Below are positions 24,569 to 36,695 of a stretch of DNA of 64,000 nucleotides, piece after piece (the stretch's first letter is position 1; each line of letters starts with the position of its first letter). The position numbers were made by a program, and so were the translations under genes. Below the pieces are notes generated by a model. That model worked only from the letters and a program-made list of their open reading frames with translations, had not been told where the DNA came from and made no database searches. The stretch covers positions 83,993,381 through 84,057,380 of the forward strand of contig CM043957.1 in NCBI GenBank assembly GCA_014529385.2, read 5' to 3'. This DNA is from Adiantum capillus-veneris. Lineage: Eukaryota > Streptophyta > Polypodiopsida > Polypodiales > Pteridaceae.

Positions 24569-25360
24569 GTTATAGCTATACATGTAGTTGGGGGAAAGTC
24601 CAACTACTGTAAATGCAATAGCAAGAGGGGAAAATGTTTTAGACAATTGTCCACAACCCTAGGGGTAGGCCATGGCATTGTGGAAAGAGGATGCTATATT
24701 GCTATCACTATTACTACTTTTGGACATTTATCAAATTTACTTATGTTTTATTCTCAAAAACTATTCAAAAGAAGCAATGTAAATAGAACTCTCATTTACC
24801 TACTAATCTTAGAGTTTAAGTGAAAAGCAGCCACTTTTATTTTTGGGTGCATGCATGAAGAGAGAAAGAGAATCCTGAAATTGCGTCTTTGCATGAATCG
24901 CACTTTTTCAACAAGAATCAGCCTCTTGGCTCTCCACATGGAAGTTGAGCGCTCCAAATTTACCCCCTTTTGAAGCCAACAAAGCCATTAGAATCTCCAT
25001 CAGAGAAAAGCTATAGAAGATACACTTTTTTCCTTTTTTATGCTTATTTTCTCTCTTAATCATGGTGTACACTACCTCAATTGCATAGCTCTTGCTCTCT
25101 CATCTTTCATATATTTATACTATTGTAATTCATGCTCCATGAGGTGAATAAAGAGGTAAAGAAAAATACTCAATCATCTTGATCAAGGGGGATGGTTGGT
25201 ACCCAATATGGTGTCTTGTGGCTTGATTCTTGTTTATGTTGTTCTCTTTATGTGTTGTGATTAAATCAATGGTTTTGCTGAATTTATTTTTATTTAATCA
25301 ATCGAAGCTTTCTTGAAAGTATTGGGAAGATTTCTAGAAGCCAATATATACCAATATTTA

Positions 25361-25783
25361 TGTAGGGTTACAACAAATAAAAGTGTGAAGCATTATTATT
25401 AACATGCAATTAGAAACTTAATGACATGTTTGAGAAATAGTGCAAGCAACGATACCAAAAAAACACTCAAATATTACTTGACGAGAATGTACGAGTGGTA
25501 ATCTTATAAAGAAGAGCTATGAGTGACATAAAGGATGCCATCATAGGTAAGGTAGCATAAATATGTGAGATATTGCTCTAGATAATTCACCACACAAGCT
25601 ACTAGGCTAAATTATGTGCCACATAGGCTAATATGCCACGCAAGCATCTAGAGATAAGGCTAATATGCCACGCAAGCATCTAGAGATAAGGGGTAGTACA
25701 TATGCCATAACTAAAAGTAGGTTAGGCAATATACATATTCCATAAGTAGAAGTAGGACAGGCAATAGACATGCCCACCTAATA
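25361..25783 (-). repeat. 3' LTR of the gag-only element
   Basis: Matches 31,200-31,553. Longer because of a 32-bp exact tandem duplication (25,625-25,656 and 25,657-25,688) and a second 'catatgccataa..agaagtagg' duplication. Confidence 0.85.
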
Positions 25784-25999
25784 GCCCTCCCCTTAGGCAT
25801 GAGCTACAATTGAAGAAAAAAAAGATGATCCACATCAGGATGACAATACAAGATCCCATCTAGGATGACATTACAAAATCCACTCCAGGATGGCAAGGGC
25901 CCCCTTGAGCAAGAGAAGGTAAAAAGTATTTAGAGTTTATCTTCCTCATAGTAAACACAATTGCTTCTTTCTTCCTAGAAGGATTATTTTTCCATTTCT

Positions 26000-27380
26000 T
26001 TTACCGTGTGCTCCTCTTTGAAGCTGCTTTCTACCCTTATGTCATTTTTGGCCTTGTTGTTGTTATGATGGTATTGATGAATAACATCTAGAAGGGGGTT
26101 ACTCCTTACATCATTTATGGCCTTGTTGTTGTCATGATAGTATTGCTAATGTTGCTTTTTGAATAACATCTAGAAGGGGTTGCCCTTATGTCATTTTTGG
26201 CCTTGTTGTTGTCTGACATGATGGTATCGTTATTGTTGCTTTTTGAATAATGTTTAGAAGGGGGTTGTCCCTTCTTTCCACATATACTTCAAAACTTGTT
26301 CATGTAGCAATCCTTAGCTATATGTTATTAGTTTTCCACAATCAAAAAATTTCTTGACTTTATTGATACAAATGTTGCTACTAGTGCTCCTCCCCTTGAG
26401 CTAGATTGACCTTGTGTCTTCTCCTCTTGTTGCAAAGAACTACATCTGCAAGAGATGGTCCCTTTTCCTTTTCTTCTAGTAATATGACAATATGATCATA
26501 TGATATAAGCAAAGCATTTACAAGAACTGCAACTTTTTCATCTTCACATACTTCACATCATATGTATGTGAGCCATGTAATGATGATCTCAAGTCTATTA
26601 ACGAGGCTAGCTATAACTTCCCCTTTAATCATGGATAACTTATAAAATTGCTTCTTCATGAAGTTTTACTTTTCTTTGTTCTAGCCCTAAAGTTTCTTTC
26701 TAAAATATCCCAAGCTTCATGTGCATGCCAACATTCATCAACTGAATGGCCATAGTTATCATGAAGGGCTATGATGATTATTCAAAGTGCCTGTTCATCT
26801 TTATCTTGTGCTCATGCAGTCCATGCAGAGGCTCTTGATCTTGTTTGAATTCCTTCTTGTTCTTTTTGCTGCTCTATGTATGTTCTTAGTACTACCCAAA
26901 GATTATTTTTCATTAAATAGCGCTTAAATTTTGTATGTTGTGTGTGAAACCCTACCTTGTTAAACTTCTCTTCCACTCCTTTGTCACTCCAAAACACCAG
27001 AGTCTATCCTCTTTACAAGGACTAGATGATGTCCATAGTGATAGCATACAAATTTGAGTACAAAGGAAAGTATGTACACATAGGGATTTGACAATTTCAG
27101 CACTTGGTTGATGAACGTTTGAGCATCAGCCTTAAGCTTGATCAATGTTGATTTCTTTGACTTCTTTGATGGGCTTGAATCTTGGTGGAGGTTGTACTTT
27201 GGGATCTGGAGGATTCCAAAGTCACATGCACTCATGAGGTGGAGAATGTCCAAATATGAGCTTGCCTCACCGATATCTATGAAATTGTTGGTGTTTTGAG
27301 ATTCTACGAGCAATTGATGTAATTGATTCCTCAAATATCCTTGTGGTCGAAGCACTATCACTACTTGCCATCCAAAAAGG
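26000..27380 (-). pseudogene. Broken copia-type gag
   Basis: Minus-strand frames from an ATG near 27,371 (MASSDSASTTRIFEES) continue through several frameshifts to AWDILERNF and SYDHIVILLEEKEKGPSLADVV, which resemble the gag polyprotein domain of plant copia elements. At about 26,037-26,270 there are three ~83-bp tandem copies containing 'ggccttgttgttgt(c)' and 'ataacatctagaagggg'. Gag would form the particle shell. No full frame survives. Confidence 0.65.
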
Positions 27381-27713
27381 ATTTCAATGATGCGACTTGA
27401 AAACTTGAAGATCTCATAAAAACTGCCTCCTAAAGATTAATTCAAATAATCCAAGAACCCTCTCAAGTTGCTTTTGACAAATTATGGTGCTATTGTTGGT
27501 GGTCTGAGACAAGATGGCTGCCCAAGTGATTAGAAATCAAGTGTGCTACCCCTTTTGCTGGTTGCAAATGGGAGCTTCATAAGAAGCAATACCTCAGAAG
27601 AATTGACGAGCAAGACATTTTCCCTTTTTTAATGTTCTATGAGGTAGATGGTATTCTTGGAGAAAAAGAACAATGGCAAAAAAAGGTGAAGCTCCCATGC
27701 GGTTGATGTAGGC

Positions 27714-27715
<2 letters not shown>

Positions 27716-27785
<70 letters not shown>
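27716..27785. repeat. (TG)n microsatellite
   Basis: About 35 TG units inside the leader of the gag-only element. From 27,800 to 31,185 no coding domain is recognised on either strand. Confidence 0.97.
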
Positions 27786-27788
<3 letters not shown>

Positions 27789-30700
27789 TGAGTTATATGT
27801 AGGTGGTATCCCACGTGGAGTGATGGCATGGAGTGTGTGTGTGTGGCCCTCCCCATCCAGAGGAGAGATCCACTTGGTAGAGGATGGTCCACCAAGTGGA
27901 CCAATCCCCCACCGATTGTAACCAAATATGGTTAAAAGTTGTAAAGCTTTGCCAGAAAAGATCATGTTTCTTGCTCATAGAGATTCAATGATTATACATC
28001 AACCATATGTTATGTGTCGACTGAGGGGTTTGATATGAGAATTGTCCAATAAAGGGGTACTCCTAGGAGGAGAGTATCATAAAAATGAATTAGACATACC
28101 TGGATTCTCATGCTTCTAGTGGATACATCAAGCCAAGGAAAAATTACATGTACACCCTTCTTCATAGTGTAGAATGTCGTATGTTCATCATCCCAGCTTA
28201 GCAAACTTCAGTCGTCATAATGACTTGTAGAATTGAAAGTAGCCCAATAGTTTAGGACTCTTTTTAGTCTAAGTATAGGTAATCCTAATTGTACCCCCAA
28301 TTTTAGGGTTCTAAAACCCATATCTTGACATAAATCTTTTTTATTAAAGTCAAGATAAATTGGAGTAGAACTGGCTATGTTTGTGCATGTTGCAGGTGTT
28401 GACACTGGATTTAGTTGTTACCCAGTTTATAACTTACCATAAGGATTGACCATTTAGTTGAACTTTGAAGTAAGAAAAACTCTAATTGTAGAGTTATATG
28501 TATCCAATATTCACTAAGTTTTCCCAAAGAAAAGATGCTAGTGTCTACTATCAAATTTGATACAAACATCTATATATTTTTGGGTTAAAGATGAATACAG
28601 ACAACCTAACCAAAATCGGAAACCATCTTGGTTGTAATTCCTTTAAATTACAAAAACCCAATCAATGCCATCTCTTAAAGAGACCCTTCTCAGGAGGTTT
28701 GTGGCTTCATTAACAGAAAAAATCGGTATTTCATGTATCAAAACTAGCAACACATCGCATTCTATAGGCTCATATAAACATCCTGATAAAATTCTAGTAT
28801 TATTGTGATGGTATTTCAAAAATTATTCCAAAGATTCAGTAAGAATATCCCAATTCACTATATTTCTACCAGTTATGTATGGACCACCGATCCAAGGATT
28901 TGAGTAGGACAAAAGTATTTCAAAGATTCAGTAAGAATATCTCAATATCAAGGACTAAAGCAGTATCGTACAAAAGAGTCAATCTTGATGTGTATTTCAA
29001 CTATAAAATAGAAAACAAATTAGGGCACTATTTTATATGTACTAGGAGCAACCCTTATCAAATTACCATACACAAATGTTATTATTATTTTAGATGTCTA
29101 TTAGATTAGATTAAAAAATCATATATATGCTACTTACTCACATTCCAATGTTTGCTAATTCTAAAGTCTATAGAGTATGTTGACCATAATAAGAAAAAAT
29201 CGGGCAGAGTCTTGTTTGTACTTCGAGAACTTTTTTGAAAAAATTGTATATGCCATGTCTAATTGAGACCCTCCATGGGAGGTTTGAGGCTCCATAACAT
29301 AGACAATAACTACTCTCAATGCAAAATTTTGAGGTAAAACAACTTGACCAAATTCGGGCAACATCTCGTTGGTATTTCAAACAGTCTTTCAAAAATTCTA
29401 TGAGACCCTCCATGGGAGGTTTATAAATTTACTAACAAAACCATCACATAGTCCATGAATCTTCTCCTATGACAAATACATGATTATTTATTTACATCAT
29501 ATTATGTAACTCTAACTTGCATTTTTATATTTGAAAGCAAGAGTTACCAAATTCATGTACACTTCAAAGCTTTTTCAATGCAATAAGTGCAAAACCACAT
29601 CTAGATTAGACCCCACATTCCCTTTGAGCAAGAGTTTTTTTACCATCTCAAAGTATAAAAGCTAATAACGTAATGTAAATATCAATTCACCCAATGTTTC
29701 TCAAAAATGGATAGCATTTCATTTATATGTGCAATCAGAAGAGAAATAATTGCCCTCTTTTAGGCTAACTTCCTTGGGAGAATTACCGGTCTTACTCAAA
29801 TCACCCGGGATTTATATGTGTTGATCTCTATTATGCTTAAAAAACCATTATCCTAAACTTATGACTTGTGAAGTATGTGAAATTTTGTCACCTGCTAAGA
29901 GAGAGGCGCACAAATCATGCAAATTTGATGGGCTTTGTAGCTTAGACGAACCCCAACTAGGACATGCGAGCGAAGAAAGATAGAGAGAACTCATCATGGT
30001 GGAGCGGAGATGAAGTGGGATTGCTGATCATGGAACCCTCAAGAAAGGTGCACAAATGAATGTAGAAAGAGAGCTGATGACCTATTAACCATTGGTTGAA
30101 TGCTTTATGAGCAAGGACCACATTCACATCCCGATTTGAGAGAGAATGAGAGCAAGAATTAGAGAGTATCTTAGTCACATGGAGTTCATTAAAGACCTCC
30201 AATATGCATATGAGCATAACATAGCTGGAGGATAAAGTGAATGGAGCCAAAAGGGAAATTTTATGATCAAGGGTAATTTTCACGGTAGTGAGATTATGTG
30301 CCCAACTTGGATGAGCAAAGGGAGTTTCATGCACGTACAGAAGGATGTACGACATAATAAATCCATATTTGTCAGAGAGGCAACAAAAGCTCATGTGGAT
30401 TAGACCTTTTAACTTTAGTTAAAAAGGTTATCAAACCAATTTCAGGCAGTCTAGTTAGATGGGAGCATTGTGGTGAAGCATTTCAATGCATAGGGAAGCC
30501 TTCGTTAGGTATAGCAGTGCAAATGCCTACACGTGAGGGATATTATAGTGCCAAAATCAACGCAAGGAACAATGGGGCTAGTTGGAACTGATGTGCAGCA
30601 TGGTGACTACCAAAAACAGTGAGTAGTGGGGCTCGCTAGTGCCACAATGAGTGCATGGCCACAAGCAGCAGGAGCATACGTGGACATGCACTAAGTGCTA

Positions 30701-31185
30701 GTGTGGTGGAAAATGGTGCCGCTTGGAGCTTTTGGTTGGCCAATGATGATACAAAGAGTGAGGTTTGGTGCTGCTAGTTGAGAGTTAAGCTCATGAGCTT
30801 GTGCAATTAGGCTGCCATGTTGCTGATGGCATGTAGAAAGTGCACAATAGAGTATAAAATTTTGAGAAAGATGAGGTGTTGCTTTACAGAAAAGAAAAAT
30901 GTTGTTGATAAATTGATCTTTGAGGTTTTTAAAGGTCAAGAGGACCATTATTCTCATAAATGCTAGGCATATTTGTCAAGACATCATGCAATCACTTGCA
31001 GAAAAGGCCACCTTGCATCAACTAGAGGAGGACACTTATTAAACAAGAGATATTCACAAAACTAAAAAAATATAATTAAAAGGGATATTTACATGAAAAT
31101 AAACAAGGAAGGCTTCGATGATTATTAATGGGCATAATAAAATTGAAAAAAGATTGTGAAGAGTAATGGAGATTGAGGGAGCTAG

Positions 31186-31197
31186 GCTCTGATGCCA
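31186..31197 (-). other. Primer-binding site (tRNA-iMet type)
   Basis: The minus strand reads TGGCATCAGAGC, two bases after the LTR end. The plant consensus is TGGTATCAGAGC, so there is one mismatch. Confidence 0.88.
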
Positions 31198-31199
31198 GT

Positions 31200-31553
31200 T
31201 GTAAGGGTTATGGTGCGTAAAGTGAAAAACATTCATTATTTACATGCAATTAGAAACTTAATGACACATTAGAGAATAGTGCAAGTAGCAATACCAAAAT
31301 GACCCTAGAATATCATTTGATGAGAATGTACAAGCGGTGCTCTTATATAGAAGAGCTATCAATGACATAAGGGATGACATCATAGGTAAGGTAGCATATA
31401 CACTTGAGATATTATTCTAGATATGCACCACACAAGCTATTAGGCGAGATAGTGTGCCACTTTAGCTAATATGCCACACAAGCATCTAGAGCTAAGAGAT
31501 AGTACATATGCCATAGCTAGAAGCAGGTCAGCAATAGACATTCCCACTCAACA
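31200..31553 (-). repeat. 5' LTR of the gag-only element
   Basis: 354 bp, starting TGTTGAGTGGG and ending TTACA on the minus strand. It carries the same gcacaagc/ctaatatgccaca block as the 3' LTR. Confidence 0.85.
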
Positions 31554-33700
31554 AATTACTACACCAAGAAGCTGCTCATTGCACTTTGATGTCTATGTCA
31601 GCTTTGCTCAAACCGTCCATAATATATAAGGGATATGTTGCCATGCTAGCAGATACTGCAAGGATACATTTACTTTAAGGGCATTTTCATAGTCAAAGGG
31701 CATGATAAGTGACCCCAGTAGAAGCAACCCAAGCCAAGCTCTCAATGTCATTTTTATTTGCTAAGCTAGTTGCCACATCCATACCATTAATGGCTCACAC
31801 TCTCTCACCAAATTAGATAGAGTAGCTAGGGGAAATGCCATGTAGTACAACATACACACATGAAGGTGCTCAACCTATAACAACCTAAATTTGTCCAATC
31901 CAAGGTTATCAACCCAAAATCTAGCTATGGAAAGTCTCCTTAGCTACATCAACTAGTCTTGCTTGGTGGGCCTTTGCCATACATACTCTGATAGATTTTG
32001 GAGCGCAGCTGGTTAATTGTTTATTTGGTTTTGATTGTTGTCACCTTGGGTTTTTTTGTGGTGGCATGAGAAAATGAGTAGAACCAATTGATAGGCACCA
32101 CTAATAGCTCAGCTTGAGACTTGATGATCATTGGGAAGAAGCAAGTTGTTTCCCATAGTGCTCCATATACGACAAAGGGCTACTAAAGAGGGTAATTGAA
32201 TTGAGCAAAAGGGTTGCAACTTAACCTACTTGGGTAGTTGTTTGCAAATTACACCATTCAATCTAGTAATATCAACCATTTAGTCTTTAAATCGTGGAAC
32301 CATCTTTGAGACACCCATCTTATTCTCAATCAAGCATAGTCAATTTTCCTTTATTTCAATATATAGGTTGAATTGCGACATTGTGAGAAAAGAAATGCAT
32401 GTCTATTTGATATAGAGATACAATGATCAAAATTGAGCATGCACTCATGAGCAAAACATATGGCTAAACTAAACTTAAGGAAGCTTTGACAAACTCCAAA
32501 ATACAAAAAGCATAAACAGAGTATAAATATTGAACCACACTACTGACCTCATAATTGTGTACGAATGTCATCCAATTGTGCAAGCTGGAGGAGAATGTTT
32601 GAATCAATCTACAAAAAAGCAATGTGAATAGTTAAACATATTGTCTTGCAATGAAACGCCACATACTAAAAATGCAAAGTATTTTGTGCACGTCCTGCAG
32701 AGGTGCCATACACAAGTATGGTGGAGAGCTAGCGCTGTGCTCTCTCCAAAATTTATAAGAAACGAAAGCCGTGCCCTGTACCGTAGCGTTTATGTGTTGC
32801 GCCAAGAAAACGCATAGTCATGGGGTGCTAGATACAGATAACGAACCTTGTAATGTTGTCGATCTGGAGTCACCCTTGTGCAATTGAAACGTCCAATTTT
32901 GTGAATATATGTCCGAACTACTGCCAACAAAAGGTATTAATAGAAAAGAACACGTCATGCTGGCATCACAGGAACCTACATCACAAAGGAGCCAGTATTC
33001 ATTGCATAAGCCCCTAGTTGCCAAAGATCCGGGATGTCCGTATCATACGTCACCAAAACCAGAGGTCGGAGACATCGACAGCCATGGAGCCGCTTAGCAC
33101 GGCCTCAGACTCTTGCGCACACTGCCGCAGAGACGAGGTGGCCTTCATCGAAACCCTGTTCATCCCGTTGATCACTCTTTCTGCTTCTCTTCCTTGCTCT
33201 GCTAGCAAGGACGACTCTCAGATAGGATTGAAGCCACATCAAGCAACATTTTTCCAATAGAAGAAGAAAACCAGTCAAGAAGATGCGACCACAAGAGCTG
33301 ATGTATAAGTTTCCTTTATTCCAACGTTTGCTCGAGAGGATTCTTGCTTGCAAGATTTTGGAGCGTATCATTCATCCACTATTTTGGAGCTCACTAGTCA
33401 TCCGCATACACGCGGACAACCATGCTGCTCTTGAGGGTAATATAGCCACGGTTTGTGATTTTTCTCAAACCTTACTTTTCAAAGCACTGAGACTTGGTTT
33501 CTGCTAGGTATTGGGTGGATCCCCTTGTACAAATCGTCTACACAGAGGACAATGTTGAGTGGATTATCTCGTGCAGATTGTCTGTGTAGAGGACAAGGTT
33601 GTGTGTGTGATCCTGTTTATAAAGCTGCGGAGTAGCTGTTTATTTTTATGCAGTCCACGCAAGTGTTGAATCAAGCAGGCAATTATAGCTACGCAAATGC
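31554..33700. other. No recognised gene
   Basis: AT-rich to 32,700, then a more balanced stretch (32,750-33,400) with short open frames on both strands. Minus-strand pieces such as TDIPDLWQLGAYAMNTGSF (about 33,035-32,970) look protein-like, but stops interrupt them and I cannot assign a family. Confidence 0.4.
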
Positions 33701-33707
33701 TGAATAA

Positions 33708-33870
33708 AGCTGACAATTTTGGCTGCCATTTACTTTTATTTCGACGCTTGATTATGCTTGTTGACTTTGAGACCGTCGATCTTAGACAAGAACAATGTCT
33801 TAGATCATGACAAGGGTCTAGATGTGGGCTCAAGACACCACAAAAGCACCTTAGGCTCACCAAGTGAATA
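33708..33870 (+). repeat. Dispersed repeat family, copy 1
   Basis: Shares 'ttagatcatg(a/c)caag', 'gatgtgggctcaaga' and 'ttaggctcaccaagt' with 34,430-34,583, and more weakly with 40,885-40,962. It is non-coding. Copy 2 is the insertion site of the gypsy element that follows. Confidence 0.8.
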
Positions 33871-34429
33871 TTGGTTGCTCTTGGGGACCGCAAAAATAGC
33901 TCATGTCTTGCTTGCCATGTTGCTTGCCAACGGCACCCTCTTATTCTCTGTGCTCCCTCCTTCTTTTACTCATCGACTCCCATAGTTGTTGCTTCTTCTA
34001 CTACTCACCAACAATCAGCATCACCTCCTCTCTTCTGCGCCTTTGCTCTATCGTCCCAGTTACAACTTTTGTGCGTCCCTGCCGCACCCTTTAGTCACTG
34101 CTCATCGGCTTTTTTTATTTTGTTTGCAGAAGCCTCCACCCTTCCATGCTCTCCTTCTTTGCTCTCCCAGCCTGTCCATGACGGACATCCACCTCTTGGA
34201 CTACGAACTCTTGCATCTTTTGTTTCCTTCTTGCTTTGCTTGTCGACCTTGCCCTACTCACGCTTGCCATACAGTGCCCAACCCTCCTTGTCAATAGCTC
34301 GCGTTGGGGATCGTCATCCTCTCCAATCCTACTGCTTGGCTTTGTCGATCCTTTCTTGCAGACCAACCAACATTGTATGTCTCCTTTTAACTGCACGTCA
34401 GCTTCATGCCTTCTACCTACATACTTAGC

Positions 34430-34583
34430 TGGCGATTCTGGTTGCCATTCACTTTTATTACGTTGCTTAATTACGCTTGTTTTTTTTAGACCGTTGATCT
34501 CAAGAAAAAACAATGGCTTAGATCATGCCAAGTGGTTGGATGTGGGCTCAAGAAATCACAAAAGCATCTTAGGCTCACCAAGT
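34430..34583 (+). repeat. Dispersed repeat family, copy 2 (gypsy target)
   Basis: Second copy of the 33,708 repeat. It ends at ctcaccaagt, where the gypsy LTR starts (34,584). The target duplication CAAGT is 34,579-34,583 and 40,271-40,275. Confidence 0.85.
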
Positions 34584-35122
34584 TGTTACGAGACTGGGCA
34601 TCCTCTTGTTGCAGTGGTTAGCTGCAATTGGGATAGCTGGCGTAATGGTTAATTATGTATTGTCTATTTATTTTCTAATTGAGTCGATAATGATTTTGTA
34701 GAGTGAAATGCGGGGAGTTGATGAAGAGGCGCGGGCAATTACTCTTGGCCATTTTATATTCGCATAGTATTTTAGAATCTCATTTCAATAAGCCACTCTG
34801 GCTCTGTAAATAATTCTAGTGGGATCTCCCCTTATGGGTCATGCAAGAACTAATAAGCTTCATCATTTACAAAAGTGGAGTGGTTTTAAAAAGAGGGGCC
34901 TCAATTTTTGGCACCTTAAACTCAAAAATAATATATTAAATACCAACTCCACAAGAGAAATGCCGTGGAGTTTGGGACTAGATTTAGGCCTTTCTCTTGC
35001 AGATTCTCTCCTCTACTCTCTTATGCTATGTTCTATTTGTTGTGTACTCTCTAATCTAGTCTCCATCTCTTACAATTCTCTTACACTCTCTTACAAGCAT
35101 GTCTATGTCAATTCTATGTTCT

Positions 35123-35183
<61 letters not shown>

Positions 35184-35280
35184 TGGAAATTGGGAAAAGA
35201 GGTGGAAAGATTGATGGTGATGTTTGTGAGCAGGTGTTGAATAATCTAAGCAATCGGTCTCCCCATCTCTTCTCCCAAAT
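34584..35280 (+). repeat. 5' LTR of the gypsy element
   Basis: 697 bp, starting TGTTACG. The last ~310 bp match 39,999-40,270 closely. A (GT)n run at 35,127-35,181 is much longer here than in the 3' copy (40,153-40,172). Confidence 0.9.
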
Positions 35281-35281
35281 G

Positions 35282-35293
35282 TGGTATCAGAGC
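35282..35293 (+). other. Primer-binding site (tRNA-iMet)
   Basis: TGGTATCAGAGC, an exact match to the plant initiator-Met PBS, directly after the 5' LTR. Confidence 0.95.
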
Positions 35294-36695
35294 TTCCAAT
35301 CCGAGGAAAAATTGGCATCAGATTTCAAGCTCAAGAAGGAACTCCTCGAATAGACAAAATTCAAATTGCAATTCATCGACTTGCAATTCCCAGATTCAAG
35401 GATTCGTGGCAATTCAAAGATTAATTGGTCGAATTTGCAAACGAAATTTTGCTTGGTCGTTAATTGGCGGTAAATCGGCTACTAATCAACAATCAATTTC
35501 TAATTTTGGCTTCATGATGGTTCCAATATGGTATGTCGAGTCTCAACTTCCAAATTTAATGCCTAATCAATGCAGCTTGTGAAGGCGGGAAAGAGAGGAA
35601 CATTGAAGGAAAGAAAGAAGGGTCGAAGAAGAGAAGAGGAAATTTTAAGGTTGCCACGAAGACTCGAAGATTGAAGGAAAGAAAGAAGGGGAGAAGAAGA
35701 GAAGAGGAAATTTTGCAGGTATTCGAGATGATTCCAAAAGATTTCAATCTGAACAAATTTTGACCTCAATTAGAAACTCCAAGAGGCACGAGTTATCCAA
35801 CTGTCGTGGGAACAAGCCCTTGATTGCAAATACCCACCCCTGCCAACCTCAATCAAACAGTGCAAAAACTGTACAATGTTGGTCGCCGTGACCTTGGGGT
35901 TGTTTTATTGGGCATGGACGCCGGCCGATACTGCTCCTGCGAGTTGCCTTCATCCTTGTCTTGCTCGCGCGCTGTCGGCTGACTCTCTACACGCCACCAT
36001 GCAAGGCTTTACACACTTTAAAAAAAAAGTGTGGCTTACTTTATTGGTTATGCATTATTTGGTCGGTCGCCCAGTGCAGTCCCCAAGTCCTTTTTAACAA
36101 GAAATCTCCAAAGGCTTTCCCTTGCTACTTTGGTTGCTCAGTGCAGAGTTCCAGTTTCCCTTTTGAATTCAACCTCCTCATCACTTCAAGTGGGCAGTCA
36201 TACCTCCCTACTGGTCGGCCGCTGAAAGTTCAAAGCAACCGACTGAAGACGAAGATAAATTTACGCTTCGATTGGCTTTCCGCAACACTTGATATTGCTA
36301 GTCGCCCTTAATTTTACGATCGATTATTTTTTATCGCTTCTAATTCACAGTCTTTCGAGAATCGCATCCAAAGATCAAAGTGGGCGGCGATCAAAGGCCG
36401 TGCATCATTAGTGACTATCCGCTATGACGCAGGGCACGGTTTGGGCGGTGACCATACCGTAAAATTGTTACTTGTATTATCATTTTGGGGTAAGGGAGAT
36501 CGGACACCACAAAATGCGAGATCGGACACCACAAAATGCGACCGACTCACAGAGACACCGTCGGACCGCTTACTTCTTTGGCAATTTCCTAGCGCATGCC
36601 CATTTAGGACTGGATGCCACCACAAGTTCTTAGCTAAGTACATTTCATTTATGTTATTTAAAAAAAAGAAAAAAGAAAAAAAAAAGCACGCAATC

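Larger units (their letters stand above)
19371..25360. other. Gene-free region, 6 kb
   Basis: No gene or transposon domain is recognised. Visible structure: three 'aaccatattcggcca'-like copies at 23,055-23,165; a ~100-bp tandem duplication at 23,486-23,680 sharing 'agtgcc(a)(c/g)agataccaaagggt'; a (CA)n run at 23,959-23,984; an (AG)n run at 24,131-24,198; and a (GT)n run at about 24,516-24,563. The open frames through the microsatellites are artefacts. Confidence 0.6.
25361..31553 (-). mobile_element. Gag-only LTR retrotransposon, minus orientation
   Basis: Two direct repeats of about 350-420 bp bound the element: 31,200-31,553 (5' LTR; starts TGTTGAGTGGG, ends CTTACA) and 25,361-25,783 (3' LTR). 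A primer-binding site TGGCATCAGAGC (31,197-31,186; initiator-Met type) follows the 5' LTR. A purine tract aaggggaggg (about 25,795-25,785) precedes the 3' LTR. The flanks attta and aatta could be a decayed 5-bp target duplication. Between about 27,380 and 26,000 the minus strand carries broken gag-like frames (AWDILERNF, LVNALLISYDHIVILLEEKE). I see no protease, RT or integrase. The ~3.8 kb between PBS and gag is non-coding. This fits a non-autonomous copia-type element. Confidence 0.75.

Noticed and set aside
27594-27978. Open frames coding for TH/CV repeats
   Set aside because: Caused by the (TG)n microsatellite.
29957-30394. 145-codon minus-strand open frame in the gag-only element
   Set aside because: No retroelement domain visible. 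Likely chance in an AT-rich leader.
32968-33128. Minus-strand piece TDIPDLWQLGAYAMNTGSF as a host exon
   Set aside because: Protein-like but bounded by stops in frame, with no convincing splice sites and no family I can name.
33871-34428. 185-codon plus-strand open frame
   Set aside because: Three overlapping frames are open here because of a low-stop, CT-rich composition. The protein is Ser/Leu/Pro-rich without a domain.
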